A stretch of DNA of 64,000 nucleotides from Scytalidium lignicola (lineage: Eukaryota; Ascomycota; Leotiomycetes), in NCBI GenBank assembly GCA_002812745.2, contig NCSJ02000125.1, forward strand, positions 1-64,000, given 5' to 3'. A program made the position numbers and the translations under genes. Under the pieces are notes generated by a model, which was not told where the DNA came from, searched no databases, and saw only the letters and a program-made list of their open reading frames with translations. Below are positions 1 through 11,300 of the stretch, in pieces. Numbering within the stretch: the stretch's first letter is position 1; each line of letters starts with the position of its first letter.

Positions 1-310
1 CCTGCGTTTATGCTGCCTTTTGAAAGGATCTGAGATGACGCATTGCGCGTTCATCTTACGGCATCTCGAGCATGGGCTAGATGGATTGAGATATGCATCA
101 CAGCGGGCCTTTGTATTGTAAATTAGCCACGGGTACGAAGATACCAAATAATTGTGGAATTTTCCTTTTGCTGCCTGCAGTTAGTGCACGCCCGCTTTCC
201 ACGTCTTGTTGCATTCCTGATATCATTGCAGTCAGCCTCTCGCCCGCCGTTTTAGGGAGGGCACGCACTGTTCTAGAGTTTCACTCATTCCTATATCATA
301 TCACGTAGGC
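1..310. other. Ordinary-composition edge segment, no supported gene
   Basis: Base composition is mixed here, unlike the AT-rich block that follows. A 71-codon open frame at 93-308 (+) shows no recognisable domain and no start context worth trusting. It could be the flank of a gene outside the window or chance. I see nothing else in it. Confidence 0.4.
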
Positions 311-2935
311 AATTTAGGTACATGTATCAGCTTAGCTCGGGATAAGATACGCATACAATACTTGAGCACAACTTAAAAACTCATTTCAAGATACACAAAG
401 TTAAAGTTATAAAGGTTAAGAAAAGTATTATTACTATTTAAGAGTACAGAGATGTTATAAGTAAGTATAATATATTAAGAATGTATTATTAATACATTAC
501 TAATATATTATAGAATTTTATTATTATATTATACAAGCTTATAATTTAGCATAAGCTATAGAAAAAGAAGAGATTAATCTTGATAATAAGAATAAGATAA
601 AATTTATTTAATACAAATTATTTATTCAAGAATCTATTTTAACTTTAGTCAAGAATACTGCTTTTATTATTAAGTTTAAAAAGCATATTAAATGTTCTTA
701 GTTTTTAGAAAAGCTGATAATACTATAAGTTATTCTTAAAATATTTCTAATATATTTATAATATATTAAAAATGTATTAAAAATATATTACTTACTTTAA
801 AATAACTTTTAATAAACTTAATCGTTTATTATATAATATTAACTTATAATACATTTGTTTAACAGTATTAATATGTTAACAAGTATATTCAAATAAATTA
901 TAATTTATATTTGAACAATAACAATTTAACCTTAATATAATACAAGGTTGTTTTTTATGTTTTACCTAATTCTAAACTTATTCTGTCAAAATTAAAGAAT
1001 CTAATACATTAGTAATATATTAAGAATATATTAGAATACATATGTATTAAAGTATTATACATTTCCATATATTCCTTTTTACTCTTAAATCTTAAAAGTT
1101 ATTCTATTATTTTTTAAATTTAAGAAGCTGATAAATGTATTCTTATAACTTTAATAATCCTTCTTTTGAAATGGATAGTATAATATATAATTACACTTTA
1201 AACATGTTATTGTTAAGTATAATCTTTAAAATCCAATTTAGCAAGATATTAACCAAATCCTGTAATATATTAAGAATATATTAAACTTATTATAATCNTT
1301 TTTATTTTGATAATTTAATTGCATTTCATACTTTACAGCTTTAACTTGTTAACTATATAAATAAAATAATAAACATTGTTTTTTTATTATCAATCCAAGT
1401 TTATCAGAATTTACAAGACTTTTATGAACATTANTTAAAGTCATTTTATTATACTAAGAACAAAATTNTAATAATAATAAATTTTTTAATAANCTTGTTA
1501 TAATTTAATATANTANTAATATATTCNGAATATATTANNAATANATTNCTGAATATATTATAAATACATTACTTGTAGTCAAAGAAGGATTATTAATTTG
1601 TCGAATAATCGAAATGATATTATTAACTAAAATTAAAAAGGTTTTTGATAGTAATAATAATAGATGTTCATGTATACTATAAGATGTCCAAATGATATAA
1701 GGACAATCTTTAATATTTACCAGTTAAAATAATTAAAAACAAACTTTACATGAACAACAGATTAATAAACCTTGACCTTGAATATAATTAATCCTTGTAA
1801 TATATTAAAAATGTATTAAAAATATATTAAGAATACATTACCATATATTTTTCTTCTAGTCTGATTTTGTTCTATAATAGAATATATTTCTATTAGATAT
1901 TATTCAAAATTCTTAATAAGTTGTTGTAAAAAGGGTAATTGACTATATACACTTTATGGAATAATTCTTCAAAAATGTTTATTATCAATCATTTTGTAAA
2001 TACACTGAATATTATAAATAAGAGATTCAGTTATCAGCTAATATATTGTTAATATATTAAGAATGTATTAAAAATGTATTTAGAAGACTTACATTTATTG
2101 TTATAAATCTAACTTTCAATCTACAATTTTCTAATCGATTTTTACAAGTGTTATGTTTCTGAAAAGCTTATTTACAATGAATATAAAACCTGTTATAATA
2201 TATTATTAATATATTAAGAATATATTAAACTACTTATTTAATTACTTCTTTTTCTTTTAAAAGGCTTAATATATCCTTTCGAATATTAGTTATTAATTTC
2301 TAATGATCATTAGACAATTCAGTTATTTTCATATCTTGAATATTAGTCTTAAGATATTGATAATGTATTATTCTTGTACAATAATAAGTAATCTTTTAAT
2401 ATATTATATTACCTAAAATACTAGAATAAGTAAGCTTTCTGCTATTGCNTTTTTTTAAAGCAACTAAACTTTATAATACATTAGTAATATATTTGTAATG
2501 TATTCATAATATATTTCAACTTATATTATCCGAAATCGTTTGAATTTACATATTAGTCATATTTTTAATGTTAATAATATACATAACTCCATTTTCACTT
2601 GTCTTAGGATATTCTAGCAATTCTAAACTGTAAACTCGTTTTTGAACTTTAATTACTTGTTCAGACGTTTTACTAGAAATAATAACGATTTCCTGTTATA
2701 ATATTAATATATTAAAAATACATTCTTAATATATTAGGAATACATTACATTATTAATCTCATTTTGCAATTCTCTTTTATAACGTATTCAATCATCTTTA
2801 TATTAAAGGTTACTCAAATTATAATTATTACTCTATGGAACTATATTTGGATTTGATAAAATATTATCCATAGTAATATATTAGTAATGTATTACGAAAA
2901 GATAATAAAAATACTAATAAAAATCAAGTTGTAGT
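311..2935. repeat. AT-rich RIP-type block with periodic motif clusters
   Basis: This is a very AT-rich, stop-dense stretch with no coding frame on either strand. Clusters of a short near-palindromic word (TAATATATTA joined by 1-3 bases to AATRTATTA) recur at about 468, 738, 1001, 1261, 1517, 1797, 2039, 2195, 2474, 2697 and 2873. The first seven starts are 242-280 bp apart. That spacing suggests a decayed tandem array or a repeat-rich element eroded by C-to-T mutation, but the parent element is not recognisable. Confidence 0.6.
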
Positions 2936-3135
2936 CTATCAAAGATGTCTTTAAATGAGTTGGCCCTATCCAAGGTCGCTTATTTTCGCTTAGCTGAGCT
3001 AACCCCTTCACATGAAAAATATTTCTCGCTTACGATGTCACATGACTAGTCGCTAGTAAGGGTCAGGCGAGCCACACCCCTCGGGGTCAGGTCACTTGTA
3101 CATGGGTGCCAGCCTGCAGCTCACACGAAGCCTTC
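2936..3135. other. GC-rich islet inside the AT-rich block
   Basis: About 200 bp of clearly higher GC with sharp edges. It contains two copies of GGGTCAGG about 25 bp apart (around 3060 and 3085). No coding frame is supported. It may be the protected end of a mobile element or an unmutated host segment between two RIP-hit repeats. Confidence 0.35.
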
Positions 3136-3389
3136 GAAATTGATTAGAGTATTGCAATTAATTAATTTAGTTAAGAAACGTTAGAATATTAGTTGATAAG
3201 GTATGAGGTGGATAAAGTTGATAAAGTTTCAAGTTAGGTGCATGAATAACAACAAGCTACTTACTCTCACCAACGTAGAACAAGTGATAAAACACTCAGA
3301 AGCTACAAAAACAATAGAACATAGAAAGAAACAACTTGCGTATATAAATGCATTTAAGAGAAGACATAGGCCTGTTACAATATACATCT

Positions 3390-3948
3390 TCGTTTGGTAA
3401 CCAAGCTGTTATTTAAGCTTAAGGAGCTAAAAACACCAGCTTACAACCTCCATAACTTCAACAAGCAGAACATAAGTCCAGATACAGTCTTACTAGACTT
3501 GTTTATGAAGATATAACTACCAAACCAAGCTTAAACAACAACCTTGTTATCTAGGGTAAAACAAAAAATATCTATATTATCGCCATCTTAGTCATCATCT
3601 GTAATAGTTCTATTAAAGGCAACAAGAAAGGGTTTTCTAAGTGTAAAAGAGAGAATGATAACATCTGATTCAACTACCTTAACACATAATAGATTTGCAA
3701 CAGTAAGGTTTTTATCCTGCCGGCGAATCAGGTTCTTCAAGATCTCTAGGAATCACTCCTCTACTTGCAATTGTAAAGTAAACTCAAGCTTGTCCTTGTT
3801 AAAATTGTTATCAACACTCTTGAGCGTAAGAAACAAGCTAAGCTAGCCTAAGAGGATAATACCTAAGGGTCCAGGTTCCTTGTCATCATATAAGTTGTCA
3901 AGGTTATTATAAGCTAGCCACTTTATTCTATTTCTACCAAAAGCCTCC
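3390..3948 (-). pseudogene. Unrecognised decayed coding remnant
   Basis: Read on the minus strand from about 3948 down to 3390, one frame stays protein-like for roughly 185 codons. It is interrupted by five to six stops (TAG, TGA, TAA), most of which would be explained by TGG-to-TAG/TGA or CAA-to-TAA changes. The translated text has normal amino-acid variety with segments such as PFLVAFNRTITDDD and DGDNIDIFCFTLDN. I do not recognise the family. The plus-strand frames at 3203-3400 and 3655-3846 overlap it or abut it and look like shadows. It is probably a RIP-inactivated repeat-borne gene, but this is inference. Confidence 0.4.
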
Positions 3949-4405
3949 TACAAAAGCTTTGGATCAAGTTGTTCAAGATTTCCCACAGATACTCACTAAC
4001 CCTAAAAGTATNAAAAAGTTCAAGACTCCATCAAAGTTCAAGGATCAAAGAAGAGTAGTTAGTCTCTTATTCAGAGATGTGAAAAATAAAGGAGTAAAGG
4101 CTAAAAAGAGTGTTTACACATCAACAGAACTAGACTAGTAAGGGCTAATGTAAATAACATCCAAGTAAGACAGTATAAAACTACACAATACTTAAGAAAT
4201 CAACATAAAGAAAAAAAGTNAAAAAGGTAGAAAACCTACAAAGAGCTAGTCTATAATATCAATCATATTGTTTTTATCAACAGTCTCCATAACAAGAAAA
4301 CCATCTAACATAACAGTAATCCTTTCACTAAAGGTCTTATAAGTACCAACCATCGTTAAGATAACAATATGTTAACGTAGAGTAGTAAAAAGAACAAGAG
4401 GACCA
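3949..4405. other. AT-rich spacer, nothing identified
   Basis: AT-rich sequence with two N positions. No coding frame, RNA gene or repeat could be supported. Confidence 0.4.
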
Positions 4406-4861
4406 TCATGTCCTAAGGGACTTATTATCTGGAACTGACATAGATCGTCCTTCGTCAACCACAAAACTATATTCTCGACCCTCCCGTATCGTATCTGCGT
4501 CGCTCTTCGACCTTTGGACTAAAGCGGAATCTCCGCGACGAATTGAAGAGTCCATTGGCGCCAAAGACTGGAAATTTGCAGCGGTCTTCCTCCAACGCCC
4601 TTTACAGACTCGTTTGCTACGTTGACAGCGCGAACAGATAGGGAATACCTCATCGCATTTTACTCGACGTTCTCTGTTAATATAATTGTCAGCGATTGAT
4701 TGATATCCATCAAAGGAATGCAGACAACTTTGCGCAATTGGAGGCTCACTTGCAAGTTGAGCATCTACGTAGTAGTTAGAATTATCGCTCTGTCCAGTCC
4801 TCATTTCTTCCCCTCCCTCCAAGTGCTCCCTTTCTCTTCATCTTATTCTTCCCTATCCTCT
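4406..4861 (-). pseudogene. Decayed Zn(II)2Cys6 transcription factor, N-terminal part
   Basis: This is a fungal binuclear zinc cluster DNA-binding domain split by an intron. Splicing out 4749-4674 (76 bp; donor GTGAGC, branch CTGAC, acceptor AACAG) joins exon 1 to exon 2 in phase and gives CSTCKERRVKCDEVFPICSR followed by CQRSKRVC. That has the exact C-X2-C-X6-C-X6-C-X2-C-X6-C spacing and the RRVKCDE core typical of the family. The frame upstream of the first cysteine reads back to an ATG near 4839 but meets two TAA codons (4778-4790 area), consistent with CAA-to-TAA mutation. After the finger only about 60 residues remain before a stop at 4406, so the linker, coiled coil and regulatory domain are missing. 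It is probably a pseudogene fragment between RIP-hit repeats. A short DNA-binding-only protein would be possible if another start were used. Confidence 0.72.
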
Positions 4862-5579
4862 CCATCTTACATAGAATATTACATATTTATTTGAGATATT
4901 AGTTAAACTTATCATTATATTTTAATCTCAACTCCTCAGATCATATCAAAGTTACTTTGTCCTCTCGAAGATTGATCTCGTGAACTGTCGCGACGTGACT
5001 CTAAGACAGTCCACCTCAGAAATCGGATGGTGACGACTAGAGATCACTCTAGCAGTACATTCGATCCTAGATCTAGGTTTATCCGACTTGATTGGGGGAT
5101 CTAAAGGTCCACCTAAGTAATCAAATTCCAAAGGGGGCTAAAAGTGATCATCTCAAAGTGATCATCTTAAAGCGATTATCTAAATTGAACTATTCGTAAA
5201 TGGCTTATCTTTTCCCAGTGTAGACTACTGTACGAAATAACATCTTAAAGATATGGTAGCNTTTTTTTAGTCCATTTCTTCAATAATTACTAGAGTAGGC
5301 TAAACCAAATCTTGTTATTAAATACTTCGACGAAAATGAACAGCCTGAAGATCTACAGCCCAATTCCTCAACTGCTAGCCTTTTTAAAAACCTGGATAGA
5401 GAGCTTGAGTAATAAGGATACAGCGCTCGTTATGCTATAGTAATCTACACTGTGTAATGGATTTTACTATACAGGAGTCTTCACAAAAGGGTGTAAGAAT
5501 TTGATCCCTTAACTTATGGCATTATAATATCGCTTGACAGAAGCTCATTATTATAAACAATATTTTGTTTACTTATATA
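4862..5579. other. Intergenic flank left of the Ginger-like element
   Basis: Mixed composition. Three near copies of a 14-bp word (AAAGTGATCATCT type) stand in tandem at 5141-5181. A short protein-like frame around 5325-5412 (+) has no family I recognise. The last four bases, TATA at 5576-5579, are the proposed target-site duplication of the element that starts at 5580. Confidence 0.4.
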
Positions 5580-5681
5580 TGTTCCAGCCGATACACCAAC
5601 TCCACCGGTTGGCCAACCGTCTAGGCGATACACCAATTTGACAGTTGGTGTATCGTCTAGCCCATACGCCAACTGAATCAA
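5580..5681 (+). repeat. Left terminal inverted repeat (102 bp)
   Basis: It pairs with the reverse complement of 7861-7982. It contains an internal hairpin: CGATACACCAA and TTGGTGTATCG separated by about 8 bases. It also contains the self-complementary block CGGTTGGCCAACCG. Compared with the right repeat it lacks one 20-bp block. Confidence 0.85.
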
Positions 5682-5766
5682 CTTTACCCCACAGTAGCGG
5701 TGTAACTTTATGTGTAACAAGTTTCTCTTATTTTGCAACCTTCAATTGAATTGTTCTTTATCCAAT

Positions 5767-7759
5767 ATGGCATCAATTGAATTGATTAACCCTTTTCCTA
5801 ATGATGTACGCTTTGCCTTTCAAGAATATATATATAACGAAAGTTATATTAACAAAGAATGGATTAATCCAAAGCACTGGCAAAGAATGCATGTGTTTTT
5901 GGACAATCCAAGCCTCAAATCAGAAGATCGAACAGATACCAACCTAAAACACAGAACACTTACTCAATTTGAGCTTAAGGACTGTCAACTATATCGATTG
6001 CCTGATTTTACGCCATTCAGAATTGAGATATGCTGTCCAAGATAGTGAAGTATTTGATATTATTGTTCAAGAGCATGTTAAACTCCTTCATGTAGGACAA
6101 GATAAAGTATAACCAGTAATTGATCAAAATTATTATAGAATTAAACATGATGATGTTGAATAAGTATTTAAAAGATACAAAAACTGTTCTTTGAATAAGC
6201 TATCAACTATTAAAGCTCCCCTTGAACTTATTATTACTGAAAGAGCTTGGGAATGCATTCAAGTAGACTTGATTAACATGAGGCATAAACTGTTTGGCTA
6301 GTACAAATGGATATTACATATTAAAGATCATTTTACCAAATATTCACAATTATACCCACTTAAAAGCAAAGAATCAATTTTAATTACACAAGCATTTACT
6401 CAATTTATCATAACATTTTTACCTCCTAAAATTATGTAATATAACAACGGCAAGGAGTTCAAAGGTACTTTTCTTATCATATTATGCAAATATAATATTC
6501 GAATAATCAATAGAAAGCCTTGAACACCTCAAACTCAAGGCCTTGTTGAGCAAGCAAATGGAGTGGTTGAAACCAAAATCAGAGCTTGGAAAGCAGATAA
6601 TGGTTCATCTGAATGAGCTGATGGTCTAGTAGAGGTTACTCTTGTAATTAACACTCAAAAACACTTAACAATCAATTGTACACCTGCTGAATTGTTATTC
6701 AGAGATCGTAGCACTTATATTAACTGGTTGGATAGTCAAAAACGCAAAGATCTTACAATTGGAGTACTTCAAGAAGATCCTAATGAAGCTTTAATTTTTG
6801 AGAGCAATTTGGAATCTAACCTACCAATTGATTCACAATTGCTAGCTTTAGGCTATTCAAGAGTTGATATCGATATTCAATCACAGTCACATTCTCAAGT
6901 TACTATGCGAATTAGCCCTGAAAGTGGCTCAGAGATCAATGTACGAATCACTCCACCAATCAGGAACTCTCCTGAACGGTGGCATGATGCTGAAACTACT
7001 ATTACAGCTACAGCTACTACAGCTACAGCGACTACAGCTACAGCGACTACAGCTACAGCGACTACAGCTACAGCGACTACAGCTACAGCGACTACAGCTA
7101 CAACTACTACAACTACAGCTACTACAGCAATTCAATTAACAGATCCAGTGATCCAAAAAGCTCAGCAATCAACACAAAATGCAAGGATTAGGATGGTCGA
7201 AAAGTACTCAAAAAAGCATGATATTCAACACTTTAAGATTGGAGATATTGTATCAGTTAAGATTCCAAGGGAAGATAGAACAGCTACTGATAATCGACGA
7301 TTATATGCTCAAATATTAGATGAGCCATACCCTCATAAATATCGAATTATTACTCAATCAGGAATCATTAATCGTTTGATGCCAACCAAAGATTTGAGTG
7401 TAGTTGACCAGAGCCTTTGACCAGATATTAGCATTCCAGAAACCACCAAACAAGTCACATTGACTTTGGCAGCTAGGGAGGCATTTACAAGTCAGCGAAT
7501 TGGCATATCATGCCAGTGTAAAGGTCAGTGTAGTACTAAAAGATGTCGTTGTTTCAAGGAAGGAAAGGATTGTACAGTACATTACCATAAAGATGAGCAT
7601 GACTGTGGAAGGTTGTCAAGGCTAGCTATTCGCACTGAACAAGCCTTAATTGAACCACCTGAAAGCTCCAATAACAATAAGAGAAAGCGAGCAAGGGCAA
7701 ATACTAAGGGTAATGCTGTTGTTTTAGCTGGTCATGGAGTAGCAATTGATTTGGACTAG
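5767..7759 (+). pseudogene. Ginger-like transposase (integrase core + CXC tail), inactivated
   Basis: The DNA transposase of the element, with DDE integrase chemistry. The frame starts at ATG 5767 (MASIELINPF) and shifts by one base near 6020. It then continues through an H/C-rich zinc-binding-like segment (6040-6230) to the integrase core. The core shows first D in QVDLI (about 6265), second acidic site YNNGKEF (D-to-N by G-to-A, about 6440), and E in QGLVEQANGVVE (about 6545). A Thr/Ala repeat (about 7000-7135) follows, then a GDIVSVKIP barrel-like segment (7240-7410). The last part, beyond a single TGA at 7418, is a Cys-rich domain with spacing C-x-C-x3-C-x4-C-x-C (7480-7640). Premature stops at FG*Y, M*YN, P*TP and E*AD are all explicable as TGG-to-TAG/TGA or CAA-to-TAA. 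The integrase plus CXC-type tail resembles animal KRBA2/SCAND3-like Ginger transposases. Confidence 0.68.
7021..7110 (+). repeat. 15-bp in-frame tandem repeat (Thr/Ala)
   Basis: Five to six copies of the 15-bp unit AGCTACAGCGACTAC encode alternating Thr and Ala inside the transposase frame. The array looks clean compared with the surrounding mutated sequence, so it may have expanded after the main mutational decay or escaped it. Confidence 0.75.
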
Positions 7760-7760
7760 T

Positions 7761-7808
7761 AGTAGTTGAATTAGTAGTTGAATTAGTAGTTGAATTAGTA
7801 GTTGAATT
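7761..7808 (+). repeat. 12-bp tandem repeat after the transposase stop
   Basis: Four perfect copies of AGTAGTTGAATT sit immediately 3' of the transposase frame and 5' of the right inverted repeat. Confidence 0.8.
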
Positions 7809-7860
7809 AGTAACTCAATTCAAAGCCAGTTTGTGTATTGCCTAGGCGATACACCAATTT

Positions 7861-7982
7861 TTGATTCAGTTGGCGTATGGGCTAGACGATACACCAACTG
7901 TCAAGTTGGTGTATCGCCTAGACGGTTGGCCAACCGGCTAGACAGTTGGCCAACCGGCGGAGTTGGTGTATCGGCTGGAACA
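7861..7982 (-). repeat. Right terminal inverted repeat (122 bp)
   Basis: The reverse complement matches 5580-5681 nearly base for base, plus one extra 20-bp block containing CCGGTTGGCCAAC, so the block is present twice. Just inside it (about 7838-7860) is a further copy of the GGCGATACACCAA word, so the sub-terminal motif is iterated. Confidence 0.82.
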
Positions 7983-8318
7983 TATATATATAAAGCGGCA
8001 ATATGTTAGTTACACCGCCTTACATGGGGGTGCCCACTCGTTGGCACCCCGTCCCATTCATGTCGCAGCCCACAACCACCAACTCTCCTCGAGAGACGGG
8101 AGCGGTCGCTAGTCTCAGGTACCATGGTGTACGAGGAATCATCCGTCCAGTCACCAACACCACGTCGCGCCCGCAGCCTCTCACAGACTGGAGAGCCTCT
8201 TGGCAGTTCCTGACTTCTGTAAACTGTACCACAAGGACTGCATATTACGCTTGGATTAAATTGATACGGATTTGCGCTATCGAGGATCAGAGAAAGACGG
8301 CTGAGAGCCTCGTGCGCC
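7983..8318. promoter_or_regulatory. 5' flank of the NO VEIN-like gene
   Basis: GC-rich sequence between the transposon end and the presumed ATG at 8319. Overlapping open frames exist on both strands (8003-8365 + and 8371-8006 -), but neither has recognisable domains. The plus one runs into the downstream gene in another frame. I treat the segment as promoter/5' leader. No specific promoter element can be identified. Confidence 0.4.
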
Positions 8319-11300
8319 ATGAACCGCAAAAATGGCAAGCAATTGACCGGGAAGGAGCTGATTGAGAGCATATGCGAAGAGCACGGTTATGTGACAAAGG
8401 AGCAAGAGCGTGAATTTACACCTGCTCAACTTCGTATTCTGCAGGCGAAGCTTCTGGCCAAAGATAAACTCATTGGTTCATCGGTCCTGACGCAAGTGAC
8501 TCCCAAGAGACCTTAAGTCTCTGTCTCCCTTAAGCGTCCTGTTCTGCTGACCAACCACTCCAGACTGGCCAAGAATTTATACACAAGCAATGCCCGTTTT
8601 GTCTTCGAGCTTCTACAGAATGCAGACGACAATGAATTCGATATAGCTCGACAACAAGGCCAAATCCCTTACGTTTCCTTTCGCGTTTATCCGGATCGTG
8701 TCGAAGTTGACTGCAACGAAGATGGGTTCACACCAGAAAATATCAGAGCCATATGCAGTGTCGGGCAAAGTTCGAAATCTAGCGCCCAAGGGTATATCGG
8801 TGAGAAGGGTATTGGATTCAAGTCTGTCTTCATGTATGCTTCAAAAGTTCACATCCAATCGGGAGATGTCTCTTTCTACTTTCAGCATCTACAAGGAGAG
8901 TCTGGCATGGGAATGATCTCCCCGGTTTGGCAAGACCCAGAAGATGACCTTCCTCATCCTCATACTCGGATCACCCTATTTATGAGAGAATTTACCAACC
9001 CTTCCGATTTGAAACGGATGAATCGGACTTTGCACCAACAATTCCAGGAACTCCAAAGTACATTGCTCTTATTCCTTAAGAATATTAGACGCATTGAAAT
9101 TTCTATCTTTAGCGAAGAAAATCTACAGACGTCGCATACAGAGTTCAAGATGATATCACTCGACGGCAATCTGGTTCAGCTAGGTACCACTTCTGCAGCG
9201 GCGCTATCCGACAAAACAAAAGCCAAATCAAATACACATATCTACCACTGTGTCAGGCATGTCGTGACTAATCTCGAAAAGAATGATAACAGATCTTACT
9301 CGGAAACTGAGCTAGCCAACAAAACTTATTCCACATCGGAGATTATTCTTGCTTTCCCATTGACAAAATCCTCTAAGCCAATAATCGAATCTCAAGATCT
9401 CTTTGTATTCCTTCCAGTCAGAAAGGTTGGCTTTAATGTGAGTAATTGCTATATACATATTATAATATCGTTCCTGAATTTACTACCTCAACTAACTAAG
9501 CTTGGGTGATCACAGTTTCTAGTTCAAGCGGATTTTGTCACTCAGGCGAACCGGCAAGATATCGTTACAACCTCGTACCGAAACCTAGGGTTACTAAACG
9601 GAATAGCCGACGCATTCGTTCAGGCTGTTCTGCAATTCTGTGAGCATGACACTCTCCAGTACACCTGGATGAGATACCTCCCCACTAAGGATTATCCATG
9701 GGAACCTTTCTGGAATCCAGTACTAGATAGAATTGAACAATGTCTCAAACAAGAAAACATTATACGGTCGGATAAAGAGGGCGTGCTTCGAAGAATTGCC
9801 GATCTGAGAGATAGACCAAAATACCTATCCGATCAAAATGGGAACTTATTATTTGGAGATTTGGATCCTGGTATATACTTGTCAGACAAGTACAATGATG
9901 AGGATGTTGCTAAGTTAAGGGAGTATGGATTATCACATCCAACCATGAAAGAAATTCTTCTCACCGTCAAGCAAGATCTTGACGCTGGAGATGGCAAGAT
10001 GTTTGACAATCGGACCGACCAAGATTGGCACACTAGAGCCGCGAAGCTTCTTTCTAGGCCATTTACAAAGCAATGGACAAAAAGCATGGACGAAATTAGG
10101 AGGCTTTATATAATCCCCCTTTGTAACGGGATCTACGAACGTATTGGTGGAGACGATGATAACCACAACAACATATATTATCCTAGTGTGTCTTCAGTGC
10201 CGATCCCTAGGGACCTGGATGAGTTTGAAAATCTCGTCGAACCTAAAGCATTGGAGAATGAGTCGCGGAAGATACTTTTTGACTATCTAGGTGTCACAAC
10301 TGCAAATATTAAGCAAGTGCGTCGGAGCATTTTTCGGAAATACAAATACAAAAACCCATACATAGACCTGGAAGATTCCTTTGATCACTTGAGATTTCTC
10401 TATCTGACACAAGAATGGGCCACAGAGAAAGAAAACCTTGAGAGGATCAAAATCCATAGCCAAAGTGGGGGCAGCAAAGTATATTCACCTTGCGACTGCT
10501 ACATCGATAACGACGAACCATATGGACCTGGAGAACTGCTGAAAAGTGGTCAGGACCAAGATGACGGAGAAGAAGGTAGCCCTAGCCTTAAAGTTAACTT
10601 TGTGCACCCCAGATATTTTGAGGATCCTCCAGCAGCGAAAGACGGAATGCTTCCCTGGGTGGAATGGCTTCATACCTGTCTAGGTATAAGACGGCGTATT
10701 AAGATTGTTTCTTCCGATATGTCATTCTCAGAAGAATGTAGCTATGTGGCTAATTATCGGCCTAACAAGTTTTTGGGGATGTTGCGGGATGCCTTTGAAC
10801 ATGGTGACCAGGACCCCTTTGAGGATGACGATTTCGTTGAACAACTCCAGGCGACCCAAGTACTTTGCAAGTCCGGCGAGAAATTTCCACTCTCGGAGAC
10901 TTATTTGCCAATCCCGAAACTAGTAAAACGCTGCAAAGGCTTCACGGATTGCGATAGTTTTCCTTTCTTATTGCTTCCACCGTTTGCTGGGGATAAGGAG
11001 GATGGTTTCCTTGGCTGGTCTTTTCTCGATCTAGATCGCGAAGATGATATTGGCTTCCGACTCAGCATCCTAAAACATATCAAAAGGGAGAATCCAGACC
11101 CGACTTATTTGGAAGACTCAACCAAACTTCTAAGATTATACCAGCTGATTGAAACGGCATGCCTGGAGGCTTCCGATGCTTCTGAGGAGCGGGAGGAGAT
11201 TCAGTAAGAATAAATGTTCCATGACAATTAATTCAAATTTATGCTTACCGTTGTAAGAGAAATTTTTAACCAGGACTCATTGATTTTCATTCCCAAGATA

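Larger units (their letters stand above)
5580..7982 (+). mobile_element. Ginger-type DNA transposon with long inverted repeats
   Basis: A 2403-bp element bounded by inverted repeats that begin TGTTCCAGCCGATACACC and end in its reverse complement. Both sides are flanked by TATA (5576-5579 and 7983-7986), fitting a 4-bp target duplication, although the AT-rich flank makes that call ambiguous. Inside is one decayed plus-strand transposase with a retroviral/gypsy-like DDE integrase core and a Cys-rich C-terminus. Ginger1 elements are known to combine a gypsy-like integrase, TGT..ACA ends and 4-bp duplications, and the layout here matches that description. The element has premature stops of RIP type and at least one frameshift, so this copy cannot be autonomous. 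Confidence 0.72.

Noticed and set aside
6929..7135. Ser/Cys-repeat minus-strand frame
   Set aside because: A by-product of the 15-bp tandem repeat read on the opposite strand.
8006..8371. 121-codon minus-strand frame upstream of the NO VEIN-like gene
   Set aside because: No recognisable motif, and competing frames on the other strand in the same GC-rich segment. Not supported.
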